A stretch of DNA of 64,000 nucleotides from Astragalus membranaceus (GCA_039519185.1 CM076847.1:45974031-46038030); one strand, 5' to 3'; shown: positions 41,304-51,813, counted from the stretch's first letter. The notes: a model not told the origin generated them from the letters alone. Numbers and translations: made by a program.

Positions 41304-42923
41304 ATGGCTTCAGGTTGGTCTACGCAAGAGGGTGCTTCTCTTACCCGTCCTCCGGGATTCAACGGGAAAGATTATGCATATTGGAAAGAAAGAATGATAA
41401 TCTTTATTGAAGGGGTAGACTTAGATGTTTGGGATGCTGTGGAAAAAGGACCCTATGTCCCCACGCACATAGTAGATGGTATTCTTACAATTAAAAGTAG
41501 AAATGAATGGTCTGATGATGAGAAAAGAAAAGTGCAACATAATTTATGTGCCAAAAATATTATTACTTCTGCTTTAAGTCCTGATGAATTTTTTCAAGTT
41601 TCAAACTGTAAATCTGCCCAAGAAATGTGGGATAATCTTCAAGTTACTCATGAGGGTACAAATGAAGTGAAAAGGGCAAGAACAAATACTCTTATCAGAG
41701 AGTACGAACTATTTAGAATGAATACAGGTGAAACAATACCAGAAATGCAGAAAAGGTTCACTCACATAGTGAATCAGTTAAGCTTGTTGGGAAAGTCATT
41801 TCCTGCAGAGGATCTAATCAACAAAGTTCTGAGGTGTCTGAATAGAGAATGGCAACCCAAGGTTACTGCTATAGCCGAATCAAGAAATTTAGCTACTATG
41901 ACTCTGGCTACTCTGTTCGGTAAACTTCAAGAGCATGAACTAGAACTCACCCGTCTAGCTGAGTACGAAAATACAGATAAGAAAAAGAAAAGCTTGGCTC
42001 TAAAAGCATCTTGTTCTAGTCGGTTTGATGATAGTGACAACTCAGATGATGAAATTGATGAAAGTGAAGAGAATATGGCTCTTATGATTCGGAAGTTCAA
42101 AAGGTTCATGAAAGGCAACAACTATCCAAGGAAGAACTTCAAATCAAAAAGGTTCTCCAGCAAAGAAAGTACATCCGGTCCTCCTACTTGTTATGAATGC
42201 GGGAAACCCGGGCACATGAAAATGGAATGTCCTAATCTACAGAAAAAGGACTCCAAATCTGAAAAGAAGGCATTCAGGGATAACAAAGGAAGAAAAGCCT
42301 ACATTGCATGGGAAGACAACTGCATGGATTCATCAGATGAATCAGAGGATGAAGAAGCTCAAGTTGCATTAATGGCTGATCATGAAAGCGAGAATGAAAA
42401 CGAGGTAATATCTAACCCTGACTCTTTACAAAATGCATATGATGATTTATATGAAGCTTTCACTGAATTGCATGATGATTCTGTAAAATTAACAAAAGCT
42501 TTAGGTAAAGCAAAGAAAGTTATTAATCATCTTCAAAATGAAGTAATTGCATTAACTAAAGAAAGGCTAGAACTTAGAAAGGAAAACTACAGCCTAGGTT
42601 ACCTTAAAGAAAATTATGTCTGTGACAAATGCTCTGAGTTTGAGAAGAAAGTCCATGAACTAGAATGGACAGTAGGAAAACTATCTAGCTTACAGCAGAC
42701 ATATCCTAGACACTCAAAAAAAAACTACACTAAAAGGCATATGCTTCATAGATCTAGACCATGCATCAGATGTAGCTATTGTGGTAAAAATGGACATACA
42801 ACTTCTGTTTGCAGGGCAAGAGAAAGACAAAATGTGAAGAAAGTATGGGTTCCCAAAGGGACCATACTAAGTACTAACCCACAAGGACCCAAAGAAATTT
42901 GGGTACCTAGAACCCTTGTTTAA
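41304..42923 (+). CDS. gag: SIRE gag, intact
   Basis: ATG 41304 (MASGWSTQEG) is chosen over the GTG further upstream because it follows the primer site and starts the conserved RPPGFNGKDYAYWKERM block. The 539-codon frame has a DUF4219/UBN2-type gag core (WDAVEKGPYVP, AKNIITSAL, EMWDNLQVTHEGT, LFRMNTGETI). Two CCHC knuckles are at 42189-42230 (CYECGKPGHMKMEC) and 42771-42812 (CSYCGKNGHTTSVC), with an acidic coiled-coil region between. This layout is typical of SIRE. The tail ends WVPRTLV. Unit 1 keeps only the first ~43 codons. It is the only intact retroelement gene in this stretch. Confidence 0.93.
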   Translation: MASGWSTQEGASLTRPPGFNGKDYAYWKERMIIFIEGVDLDVWDAVEKGPYVPTHIVDGILTIKSRNEWSDDEKRKVQHNLCAKNIITSALSPDEFFQVSNCKSAQEMWDNLQVTHEGTNEVKRARTNTLIREYELFRMNTGETIPEMQKRFTHIVNQLSLLGKSFPAEDLINKVLRCLNREWQPKVTAIAESRNLATMTLATLFGKLQEHELELTRLAEYENTDKKKKSLALKASCSSRFDDSDNSDDEIDESEENMALMIRKFKRFMKGNNYPRKNFKSKRFSSKESTSGPPTCYECGKPGHMKMECPNLQKKDSKSEKKAFRDNKGRKAYIAWEDNCMDSSDESEDEEAQVALMADHESENENEVISNPDSLQNAYDDLYEAFTELHDDSVKLTKALGKAKKVINHLQNEVIALTKERLELRKENYSLGYLKENYVCDKCSEFEKKVHELEWTVGKLSSLQQTYPRHSKKNYTKRHMLHRSRPCIRCSYCGKNGHTTSVCRARERQNVKKVWVPKGTILSTNPQGPKEIWVPRTLV

Positions 42924-43600
42924 ATCATTGCAGGTATGCTTCAAGGTATGGGGGACAGATTGGTACCTTGACAGCAGATTCACAAAAGCTCATGACTGGG
43001 AAGAAACAGATCCTTAAACACTCCACCCCAGGTTAAGCAGTCATGTGACTTACATCAAAAATAAAACTGAGAAAAGAATCCTCAGTAAAGGTTAGTCCGC
43101 ATTTATAAAAACTATCAATTTAACATAAAAAGTGGTCTATACTGTCCGAAATTTTGTTTCCATATATTATTCATATTTTAAATAAAGGAACCATCATCTT
43201 AGAACTCATGACTCAAAATATGTGCATACATGATTAAAGTTAGTCTTTTAACGGGCAGTCAAAATTACTTTCGAACCATTGCAAAAGAAACAATTTACTC
43301 TATTTTTATAAGTTTCATAGAGCTTTCTTTTTGGGCATTTTTTTCATGACATGAATCGATTTCCAAGCCACTTCCAAAGGCCTATCATTTAGCTCAAAAT
43401 CGATTATATAGAATCTCTCTCTAAAATATTTCAATCGATTATAATCTTTGCAAAATCTCCAACAAATCAATCCCTTCCTAAAACTTAGGAAAACTAGCGC
43501 TAATCTCTTATCCTCTCCAACAAGAAAGGCGCAAAATCCCTAAACTATCTCACCACATCCTCTCCTATTTTCTTGGGCGCCTATCCCTATATCTTAGTAA
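42924..43600 (+). pseudogene. SIRE protease relic and pol deletion
   Basis: At 42958-43015 the translation resembles the copia protease start: WYLDS in one frame, then MTGKKQIL in another. The active site Asp-Ser-Gly is damaged and frameshifted. Nothing after it resembles integrase, RT or RNase H. 43320-43450 contains three AATCGATT-type motifs, and 43460-43600 leads to the next ORF. Pol has been deleted rather than merely mutated. Confidence 0.75.
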
Positions 43601-44938
43601 ATGTATCTTGTAGCGACCCATCTCACTATTTTCATAGAGTACTCAACAAAAAACAAACCTTTCCTTGAGCATAATTCAATGTATCCAAGAACCAAGAATT
43701 TGGGTGTCAAAAGGAAAAAGCTACATGATGGAGAGACCGAAAGTTCCTTTCATTCCAGATACTTCACCAGCCCTGAACAAGCTGACCTCTACAGCAAAAA
43801 CTTCTCACTCAGAGGATTAGGAACCACTTATGCTCTAGACTTACCCTGGTTTCAAAGTCAAAAGGGATTTGAATTTATTGACTGGTTAGAGTACCATAAA
43901 CTGCTAGACTTCGCAACTGAAACAGGTCCAGTCGCTCCAGACATGGTTAGAGCCTTCTACACCACACTTAGCTACAACGATACAACTGAAACGCTATTAG
44001 CTGAACTAAAAGGAACCAAAATCCACCTCACCCTAGCTCAGTTCAGTAATTTCACCAGCTTACCCTGTGATGGTGAGAAATTAATCCATATGAACCCTCC
44101 GGAATCTTGGTCCGAATTTGACCTTGGAGATACTTGCGTATCCATCTGTCATGCTCTGGCCGAAGTTGGTAAAAAGCCTATTCTAGCAAAATCACTCACA
44201 ACCCAAAATCGGCTTCTCCACTACACCATAGCCCGAACAATCCTTCCGAAAACCTCAAACATTGCTCAGGTAACCTATGATGAAGTAATTTTACTTTGGG
44301 GAATCAAACACCAGAAGAACATAAACTGGGCACATCTGATCGTGAGCCACATGATTCGACACACAAAGACAAGCGACAAACCTCTTCCATACTGTGTCCT
44401 CATTACAAAACTCCTCCATCACTTCAACATTCCATTCTTAGGGGAGAAAATCATAAAAGGGAAAGCAGCCTATCACATGATAAACACCTCCACCTTAAAC
44501 CAGATGCAATTCATCCAATCTGGAGATACATGGCATCACTCCTCCATAGGCATAGCATCCTCCCAAGAATATGATCCAAACAGGCCACCTGGTCCAAACA
44601 CAAACTCCACCATACATGAGGATGGTCAAACAGAACCAAACCAAACTGCTGCTGCTGTAGCCCCATCCACATCCCTCAATCACTTCTTGTCCGCACTCAA
44701 CATCTTTCAAGAAGAACAGCGCGAAATGCAGGAAGAACTAAAAAAAGAAATCATCCTTTCTAGAGAGACCCACAGTCGCGAAATTACTGCCTTAAACAAT
44801 CGACTAACAGAGTTTGAGTGTGTCTTAGGAAAAAGTGTAAGCTCTTTCAAAGGTCAGCTCGTACATCAAAGTCTCACACACTCACAAAGTTTTTTAAAGA
44901 TGCATGCATACTTACGTAAACATTCTTATCACCTTTAA
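43601..44938 (+). CDS. Extra ORF with putative plant-transposon domain
   Basis: 445 codons from ATG 43601; a second ATG at 43679 (MYPRTKNLG) may be the real start. Residues about 50-290 (RYFTSPEQADLYSKNFSLRGLG, WLEYHKLLDFA, VAPDMVRAFYTTLSY, IHLTLAQFSNF, LLHYTIARTILPK) resemble the 'putative plant transposon protein' family found as accessory ORFs in legume retroelements. From about 365 there is a coiled coil (EEQREMQEELKKEI). The last ~40 codons (from 44818) are LTR sequence read through after a deletion fused the ORF to the LTR. Function is unknown. The family call is from memory of typical members. Confidence 0.6.
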   Translation: MYLVATHLTIFIEYSTKNKPFLEHNSMYPRTKNLGVKRKKLHDGETESSFHSRYFTSPEQADLYSKNFSLRGLGTTYALDLPWFQSQKGFEFIDWLEYHKLLDFATETGPVAPDMVRAFYTTLSYNDTTETLLAELKGTKIHLTLAQFSNFTSLPCDGEKLIHMNPPESWSEFDLGDTCVSICHALAEVGKKPILAKSLTTQNRLLHYTIARTILPKTSNIAQVTYDEVILLWGIKHQKNINWAHLIVSHMIRHTKTSDKPLPYCVLITKLLHHFNIPFLGEKIIKGKAAYHMINTSTLNQMQFIQSGDTWHHSSIGIASSQEYDPNRPPGPNTNSTIHEDGQTEPNQTAAAVAPSTSLNHFLSALNIFQEEQREMQEELKKEIILSRETHSREITALNNRLTEFECVLGKSVSSFKGQLVHQSLTHSQSFLKMHAYLRKHSYHL

Positions 44939-46047
44939 AATCATAAAATCGATTTCCTCATGCATAAACATATATCAAAATCGATTTTCAGGTAAAACAG
45001 AAAAGGAAGAATCGATTGTCAGGTCATGTATTTTCAGTACATAAATCGATTTCTGAGCCAAACATTTTTAAAGGGAAGAATCGATTCCCACTCTTTTGCA
45101 CTTAACTGAGAATCGATTCCCACGTGTCTCAGGCAAGCTGAAAATCGATTTATACATATTTTCACTAAGTATAGAATCGATTCCTAGCTTTCCATGGTAC
45201 TCAAGAATCGATTGTCCCTATTTTTCAAACAAAGATAAATCGATTCCTCAATTAGATAAATCGATTCCTAGATCAAATGCATTCAACAAAGAATCGATTC
45301 CTACACTGTTTTCAATGTAAAACTCATTTCCTCATAGCCTATAAATAGGCAGTGCTTCACGTTCATTTTTACAGAACAACCCATTTCACGAATCAGAGAA
45401 CTTTTGAGAAAAACTCTTTACGCTTTTACTTTTGCTCGTCACGCACCGTTGGTCTGTCTGAGCTGATCTGTTGCTAAGAGTTAGTTGGGGTTGCATTCTT
45501 CAAGTTGTAATATCTGCCTTCATTAGAGGTATTTCTGTCTTTACAATTGTTTATTATTTAATTGTTTGTGATTTGTACTAGGGAGTGGGGTATCTCTCTA
45601 GGGTAGCTGTTTGTACTAGGAAGTGGGGTATCTTTCTGGGGCAGCTGATTGTAACAGGGGTGGGGTATCTCTTGTTATTGTTGTAATAGATTTGAGGGCT
45701 CTCCATAGGTGGGGTATCCTAGGAGGAGAGTGCCTGAGTCTGTAAAGGTTTCCCAAGGCACCTGTAAGCCTTGTTGTTTTGGTTAGTGGAAAATCTCACA
45801 AGGGTGTGAGGATTGGACGTAGGTCACTAGGAGGTGACCGAACCAGGATAAATCTCTGCGTGCTTTACTGCTTTCCTGCTTTACTGTCATACCGCTTTAC
45901 TGCTTTATATTCTAATTCCTTCGCTTCCACTTAACCTGTGCAAAATTGATCTAAGTCATTGAAAAGGAGAAAAACGTTTTTGAAAGATCTGAAAAGTTTT
46001 TAAATATCAATTCACCCCCCTCTTGAGACTGAAGCCACTTGGTAACA
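44818..46047 (+). repeat. SIRE right LTR, 5'-truncated
   Basis: 1230 bp matching 40021-41251. The first 197 bp of the LTR and the polypurine tract are missing. The break lies at a short shared string (GTTTGRGTGTGTCTT). TATAAATA is at 45340-45347. It ends GGTAACA followed by the target duplication CAATA. Changes against the left LTR include 45251, 45316, 45719, 45811, 45858 and 45893. Confidence 0.93.
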
Positions 46048-46441
46048 CAATATAAAAAGAATCTTCATGGAATAAAAGAATAATCATAAAAAGAAAAATC
46101 AAAAAGAATGAAAATAAGGTAGTGTCCTCAATAAGACAAAATGTACTATTTTGTGCAAGCTTGCATTTTTTCCCTCTCCTTCCCTCCTCATGGCTGCGAA
46201 TTTCAGCCCTCCTTTCACCCTCATTTGTGTTTCTTCAACACCCTCAATCCATGTGATGATGCATCTCCACCCTCCATTCAAATTTAAAGTCTAATCCTAG
46301 TGCACCTCTCAAAGCCAATGACTAAAATACCCTCTAACTTGGTGACCAAGTTCAAATTAATTTTATTTATTAATATTCAGCTGAATATTAATTGATTTAA
46401 TTGGTTTGATTACCATTTTACCCCAAAGCTCACTCCCACCC

Positions 46442-46449
46442 TATAAATA
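46442..46449 (+). promoter_or_regulatory. Ogre LTR TATA box
   Basis: TATAAATA in CACCCTATAAATACCC, followed by a C/T-rich stretch as in plant RNA polymerase II starts. This is the likely LTR promoter. As it is a 3' LTR copy, it could read out into the DNA to its right. Confidence 0.65.
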
Positions 46450-47143
46450 CCCTTTCATTTTCCACACATCACAACTTTTTGCTCATTCTCTCCTACACTA
46501 AACCTAGCACACAACTCTCTCCTCTCCTTCCCTCTCATCAGGCCGTAGCCCCCCCCCCCCCCTCACTCTCCTCTCTTCCATTTTTTTGTTTCCATCACCC
46601 AAACACCACCAAATCACTTCAAATCCACTCCTCCTTCATAGATCTTCCCCCTTTCACCATCCATTTCATATCCTCCTCACAGAGCACTTGGGTATTTGGG
46701 AATTTGCGTGGGGTTCTTGGACCATTTCTTGAAGACTTTAGTTGATTTGGTTACTTGTTCTTCATTTCCTACTTCTATTAGCTTGGATCCAAGGTAAATC
46801 CCTAAAACTCTTGCATCATCTCTCACATTTTTGCATTAAAACCCATTTTTCCTTTCATCACATTTTTGCATCTTTATCTTTAAAATGTAGTTGTTGTTGT
46901 TGTTGGGGTGGGAGTTGGCATCTCACCCTTGAATAAATTGTGCTTTTGTGATTTTCATCTTGTTCCTTGCATTTAGTGAAATTAAATGATGTTTTAAGCC
47001 TTATATATGTTTCGCACCCCTTGGTCTTGACATGATTTTATTGTTCCTCTTGGCTTGTTGATGTTTAATACTTATTATTAGCATTTGGTTTTGTTGTTAA
47101 ATGTCTATTTTCACCTTTTTTACTTGCAAATGTTTGTTATGTT

Positions 47144-48030
47144 GATGATCTAGCAAGTTGATTCTCACTAGTGCCTAGTGCACATTTCTTCAAGTGAGAA
47201 GATTGCTAGATGTGATTCAACTTTGTTTATGTGCCCTTTTATTTAGTCCTATTTTAATGTGCTTATTGTTAATTTGTTGATGATCTAGCAAGTTGATTCT
47301 CACTAGTGCCTAGTGCACTTTTCTTCAAGTGAGAAGATTGCTAGATGTGATTCAACTTTGTTTATGTGTCCTTTTATTTAGTCCTATTTTAATATGCTTG
47401 CAAATAATTTGTTGATGATCTAGCAAGTTGATTCTCACTAGTGCCTAGTGCACTTTTCTTCAAGTGAGAAGATTGCTAGATGTGATTCAACTTTGTTTAT
47501 GTGTCCTTTTATTTAGTCCTATTTTAATATGCTTGCAAATAATTGGTGATGATCTAGCAAGTTGATTCTCACTAGTGCCTAGTGCACTTTTTTTCAAGTG
47601 AGAAGATTGCTAGATGTGATTCAACTTTGTTTATGTGTCCTTTTATTTAGTCCTATTTTAATATGCTTGCAAATAATTTGTTGATGATCTAGCAAGTTGA
47701 TTCTCACTAGTGCCTAGTGCACTTTTCTTCAAGTGAGAAGATTGCTAGATGTGATTCAACTTTGTTTATGTGTCCTTTTATTTAGTCCTATTTTAATGTG
47801 CTTGCAAATAATTTGTTGATGATCTAGCAAGTTGATTCTCACTAGTGCCTAGTGCACTTTTCTTCAAGTGAGAAGATTGCTAGATGTGATTCAACTTTGT
47901 TTATGTGTCCTTTTATTTAGTCCTATTTTAATGTGCTTGCAAATAATTTGTTGATGATCTAGCAAGCTGATTCTCACTAGTGCCTAGTGCACTTTTCTTC
48001 AAGTGAGAAGATTGCTAGGTGTGATTCAAC
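47144..48030 (+). repeat. ~6.6 copies of a 135 bp tandem repeat in the Ogre LTR
   Basis: Copies start at 47144, 47279, 47414, 47548, 47683, 47818 and 47953 with GATGATCTAGCAAG(T/C)TGA. Spacing is 135 bp with one copy of 134. The last copy is partial. Each unit contains an imperfect inverted repeat, ATCTAGCAA...TTCTCACT against AGTGAGAA...TTGCTAGAT. Confidence 0.95.
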
Positions 48031-48806
48031 CCTAAGTGGTGAGGATTACTACAAGTGACTCAATTTGCTTTTAATTTTCAATGAATAAATGCAAATTTAT
48101 GCTTATGTCGAATTGAGAATGCTTATTTTTGGGGCTTGTAAATGTGATGTTTTGGGTTATTAATTTGTTCAATTGGTTGATGATTGGTGAGATGAATCAA
48201 CATGTGTTTTCTAGCACCATTTTAAATATTGAGGATCACTTGAAAGTGATTCAACTTTTACCTATGTTTTAATGTTAATTTGGTAAAGTGACTAGACACT
48301 TATGCATTGAGCATTGTTAACAAGTGTCAAGGATTACCAAATACTTTTAACTTGTGTCTAATTCCTAAAATCCGAACCAAGCTTTTGCAATGTTTCCTTA
48401 AGTGCCTTTCTTGGCAACTTATTTGGTCGTTTTAGATCTCATATATTCATGCCATTAATTGTTGATGACTCAATGTCGTTCTTGTGTACAGTAAATGGAA
48501 ATGCTTATGCTTGTGTTCCCATTATTGATTACTTTGCTTGCAAATTGGTAAGTATTGCATTTTGGTTTTGACTTGAATCTTGATTGAAGATTCTACTTTC
48601 TTTTCTTTTGTGGCCAAAGCCACCCTCGAATTTTCTTCCCCTCCCCTCTAATCAATCCTTTTTCAAATGATATTCCAAAATCCAATGCTTCACTAAGTGT
48701 CTTCACAAATTAATCAATTTCTTTTTAGATCAATAATCAACCTTTTGAAAACTCATAAGGAGGCAAGTCGGACGTACGGCCGATGTTGTCTAGCGTCCTA
48801 AGATCG

Positions 48807-49109
48807 GAGTTGTACAACTCAAACATCTTGGGATACTTATGAGAATTAAAACCGGTAATTAACAACTTCAATCCTTTTCAAAAATGAATGAGGAACCGAT
48901 TCGGATGTACGTTCGACATTGGTTAGAGTCCTAGGATTAGCGAGTTGTACAGCTCGTGCGAGCCTAAGATACTTGCTCGAACAAAAACTACCAATCTCAC
49001 AGCAAATCTTTTTTTTCAAGTAACTCAAATCACTTTTCGATAAGTAGGGGGCACGTCGCCTGTACGGGCGGGGATGTCTATGTTTTAGGGTTAGTGGACT
49101 GTACAGTTC
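48807..49109 (+). repeat. Three spaced TGTACA palindromes in the Ogre LTR
   Basis: GAGTTGTACAACTC (48807-48820, perfect), GAGTTGTACAGCTC (48942-48955, one mismatch) and GGACTGTACAGTTC (49096-49109). Each is preceded by a similar phrase (cgtacg...gatgttgtctagcgtcctaag-like). They are three diverged copies of one ~140 bp module. Confidence 0.75.
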
Positions 49110-49599
49110 AGACCCGAGAACCCCTGCAATAAAAGACACCAACGCACCCAAAGTTTCTCGACCCAGGAGAACTACGTAGCTTTGATTTCCTCATTGCATC
49201 TGAGGATACGTAGGAGCGGGCCACGTCCCGTCAAGCACCCTTTTCAAAAAATACCAAAAAAAAATCTTTCTTTTCCCCGTCTTCTTTCCAAACGCTTTTC
49301 TCAAATAAAAAAAGAAAAACGAAAAGAAATAGAACATCGTTTCAAATCAAACTTTGTCGAAACCACACATCAAATTAATGGTTCCCTTTCGGTAGAAAGG
49401 AGATGCGGGGTGCTTATACCTTCCCCGTGTCTAACCGACTCCCGAACCTACATCTCCGGATTTAGAAAAGACCACCCGCCTTGTATAAAATGACGTTTTT
49501 TCAATGTTTTCGTCTAAAAACTAAAATATTGATGGCGGCTTCATTTATCTTCCACGTTGTACATCGAGAAATCCCTACCGGATTTTTCGGGGTGCAACA

Positions 49600-49714
49600 A
49601 TTACCAATGTGAAAATGAGTATGGTAGGTGGCCTACCATTTTTTTTTTACTTTTCAATGGTGGCATTTAACCAAATTGGTTGGAACTCCAATTGTCTCTA
49701 ACTCTGAGCGGGTC
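49600..49714. other. Spacer between Ogre LTR and foldback element 1
   Basis: ATTAC (49600-49604) would be the Ogre target duplication, but the element's left end is gone so it cannot be confirmed. 49637-49714 (ACTTTTCAATGGTGGCATTT...CTGAGCGGGTC) is repeated in the same orientation at 59750-59824, just left of foldback element 2. Confidence 0.7.
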
Positions 49715-50473
49715 AAATTCGTTCCTGACAATTTTTTCGCGGGACGAATTCGTCCCTGACAATTTTTTCGAGATACATTGGTCTCTGACAATTCCAAAAT
49801 GGGGCACGTTAGTCCATCCATCCATTTTGACGTTGCCAGCACATCCAACGTCTCCTACGTCAAGTGTTTATTTTGGGACAAATAAGTCTCTGACTTTACA
49901 AATTTGAAAAGGTGACAAATCAATCCCTGACTTTTTTGGAAAGGGTACAAATCAATCCTTGAAACCAGTCCCTGAAACCATAAACCAGTCCCTGAATCCA
50001 GAAACCAATTTTCCCCTTTCTCTATGCATCTTCATCTATCCAATCTCATCTACTTCTTCCCTAATTTCTCTTCTTGTCCCTTGGCGATTTCTGATAGCAG
50101 ATCTGGGATGATGTTGGCGATTAAATGACTTCTTCTTCTTCCTAACACTAGTGGAAAAAATGCATCTTATAACTGTCATTTATATCGGTTAAAAACGGCC
50201 TGATGTTAAAAGTGACGCGGTGGCAGTTTTGTAATTAAAATTACACTTTTTTTATCGGTTGCCACAGGAACCGATATAGAAAGTGCAAAAACCATCTTTA
50301 ATATCGGTTCAATTGCATAACCGTTATAGAAACGAAACAAAATTAGGCTTTCATATCGGGTCACAAAACTACCCGTCATAGAAACAAACAAAAATTAGGC
50401 TTTTGCACCCTTCGCTCCCTCTCACTCTCATTCGCCCCCTCTCACTATCATTCGCCGTTTCGTACTCTCCCTC

Positions 50474-50600
50474 ATCTCTTCCACCACCGTTCGCACCTCC
50501 CATCTCTTCCACCACCGTTCGCACTCCCTCATCTCTTCCACCACCGTTCGCACCTCCCTCATCTCTTCCACCACCGTTCGCACCTTCGTTGCTGCGCGTC
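50474..50600 (+). repeat. Short tandem array in CACTA left part
   Basis: About four copies of CATCTCTTCCACCACCGTTC-GCACCTCC (27-30 bp each), followed by CGTTGCTGCG(CGTCTC) repeats up to 50655. ORFs on both strands here are a by-product of the repeat. Confidence 0.8.
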
Positions 50601-50716
50601 TCCGTTGCTTCGTCTCCGTTGCTGCGTTGCTGCGCGTCTCCGTTGCTGCGTTGACGAATTCGCGCGGAGAACCACCGTCGCCACAGCACCACCGCTGCAA
50701 CAAGGTGTGTAAATAG

Positions 50717-50880
50717 TCCTGGAATTCAATGATTGCTGGTTATGCTCAAAATGGCGAGTCACTGATGGCAATCGAGCTGTTCAAGGAAATGATCTCTAGT
50801 AAAGATTCAAAACCAGATGAGGAGACTTTGGTGAGTGTCTTTTCTGCTTGTGGACACCTTGGAGAGCTAGGTCTAGGTAA
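50717..50880 (+). pseudogene. Captured PPR-protein fragment
   Basis: The translation starts SWNSMIAGYAQNGES and continues AIELFKEMI, DEETLVSVFSACGHLGELGLG. This is one and a half pentatricopeptide repeats of the P-L-S type, typical of organellar RNA-editing factors. Similarity stops at GGTAATC (50875), which may be a breakpoint. The plant PPR gene would be ~600 codons, so this is a small piece. Plus strand, like the other captured fragments. Confidence 0.85.
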
Positions 50881-51813
50881 TCTTTCCTTCTTCCCTTCCC
50901 TTCCTCTCTACTAGATGCGTAGCTTCAATTTGAAAGTTACTTGACTATGTTATCTTTTGTTACTCTTTATTCTAATTATTTAAAACTGATTTCAATAATT
51001 TCTTGCAGCTATTATTTTCTAATTTGCAGATGCTTTTCTTATTTCTGATTAATATGATTGTCATTGTGGGGTGATATCAATGGCTGAATTGGGTACTTTC
51101 ACAACATGCTGCAACATTGAATTGGGGATTGGAGAGTAGATACCAATGGCTGAATGGTAAAAACAAGTTTTGTATATTTTTTCCTTCACATATGCACCCA
51201 TTCGTAGACTTAAATCCAAAAAAAATCAGAATATGCATGGTAGAGTCAAATGACTTAATTTAACTGTTAGATGAATTTAGTAATCAGATGGGTACATAGC
51301 TGTAGTCATAGCTACATAACCTGTTCATTATTTTGGTCTCTATGGCTATTGGGCTGAGGTTCCAACTTGTGGACTACTTGTTGTGTTTGCTATCCCAGAG
51401 TAACTTCTCTTCACATATTATGTTTTCAGAGGATCTCACTTTAAACTTTTTTGCTGTCAGAGACTGTTGCCCTGCTGGTGTGATGTGCATGTTCCTGGCT
51501 TTCATAGAGAATTTTTAAAGGGTTCAATTCAATCAATTGAATGTAAGAAAAGAAAGCAGTACTTTTTTTCAAGAGCATCAAACACTCTTAGTTCACCTGA
51601 TGTTAGATTGGTGATGCCATGTTGGTAGCTGGAGGATGTTTTTTTTCTACTGTGTCGTGTGTGAAGCTTAAAGCTGCACAATCAAGGGTCATAAAGCCTC
51701 CAAAACTGATGTACGCATGTTAGCTACACTTAGCTCAATACTTAGTGTGCAGCTACGGAAATGATATTGAATTTTTGGTGCCTATTATCTTTTGCATCTT
51801 TGGTGTCAGCTAA
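50881..51813. other. CACTA internal DNA, unidentified
   Basis: T-rich, intron-like sequence. 51333-51518 has an open frame without recognisable motifs. GCTAA at 51809-51813 is the left target site of the solo LTR. Confidence 0.5.

Larger units (their letters stand above)
16576..41432 (+). repeat. Tandem duplication unit 2 (complete, ~24.86 kb)
   Basis: The unit starts where unit 1 breaks off inside the SIRE gag gene (16575) and ends at the same gag codon (41432). From there gag continues intact into single-copy DNA. It contains a full Athila element, the minus-strand LTR element split by it, a resistance-gene fragment, the copia-Ogre chimera and the left end of SIRE. Boundaries are seen directly by comparing the two copies. 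Whether both copies exist in the genome or arose in assembly cannot be told from sequence alone. Confidence 0.93.
39824..46047 (+). mobile_element. SIRE-lineage copia element, non-autonomous derivative
   Basis: The 6224 bp element is flanked by CAATA on both sides (39819-39823, 46048-46052). Contents: left LTR, tRNA-iMet primer site, intact gag, a decayed protease start, no integrase/RT/RNase H, an extra ORF with a plant-transposon-type domain, and a right LTR lacking its first ~197 bp and the polypurine tract. It sits inside the Ogre LTR. The LTRs differ at roughly a dozen positions in 1.2 kb, so it is older than the 24.9 kb duplication that copied its left end. Confidence 0.93.
46048..49599 (+). 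repeat. Ogre 3' LTR, remaining 3.5 kb
   Basis: The LTR resumes after SIRE with the duplicated CAATA and ends GGGGTGCAACA at 49599, the usual Tat/Ogre LTR end. It holds a TATA box (46442), a C/T-rich leader-like part (46480-46700), a 135 bp tandem array (47144-48030), three palindromic repeats (48807-49109), and the block ACTACGTAGCTTTGATTTCC...GAGGATACGTAGGAGC (49171-49216) common to legume Ogre LTRs. No coding signal; ORFs at 46479-46936 and 49182-49493 are not supported. Confidence 0.88.

Noticed and set aside
43601..44938. Envelope-like protein in SIRE
   Set aside because: SIRE elements can carry an env-like ORF after pol, but this one has no signal peptide or membrane segment and better resembles the plant-transposon-type domain.
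46479..46936. Two ORFs in the Ogre LTR after its TATA box
   Set aside because: C/T-rich leader sequence; no domain and no homologous reading frame expected in an LTR.
50369..50771. Overlapping ORFs on both strands in the CACTA left region
   Set aside because: Short tandem repeats keep all frames open. Only the PPR fragment from 50717 resembles a real protein.
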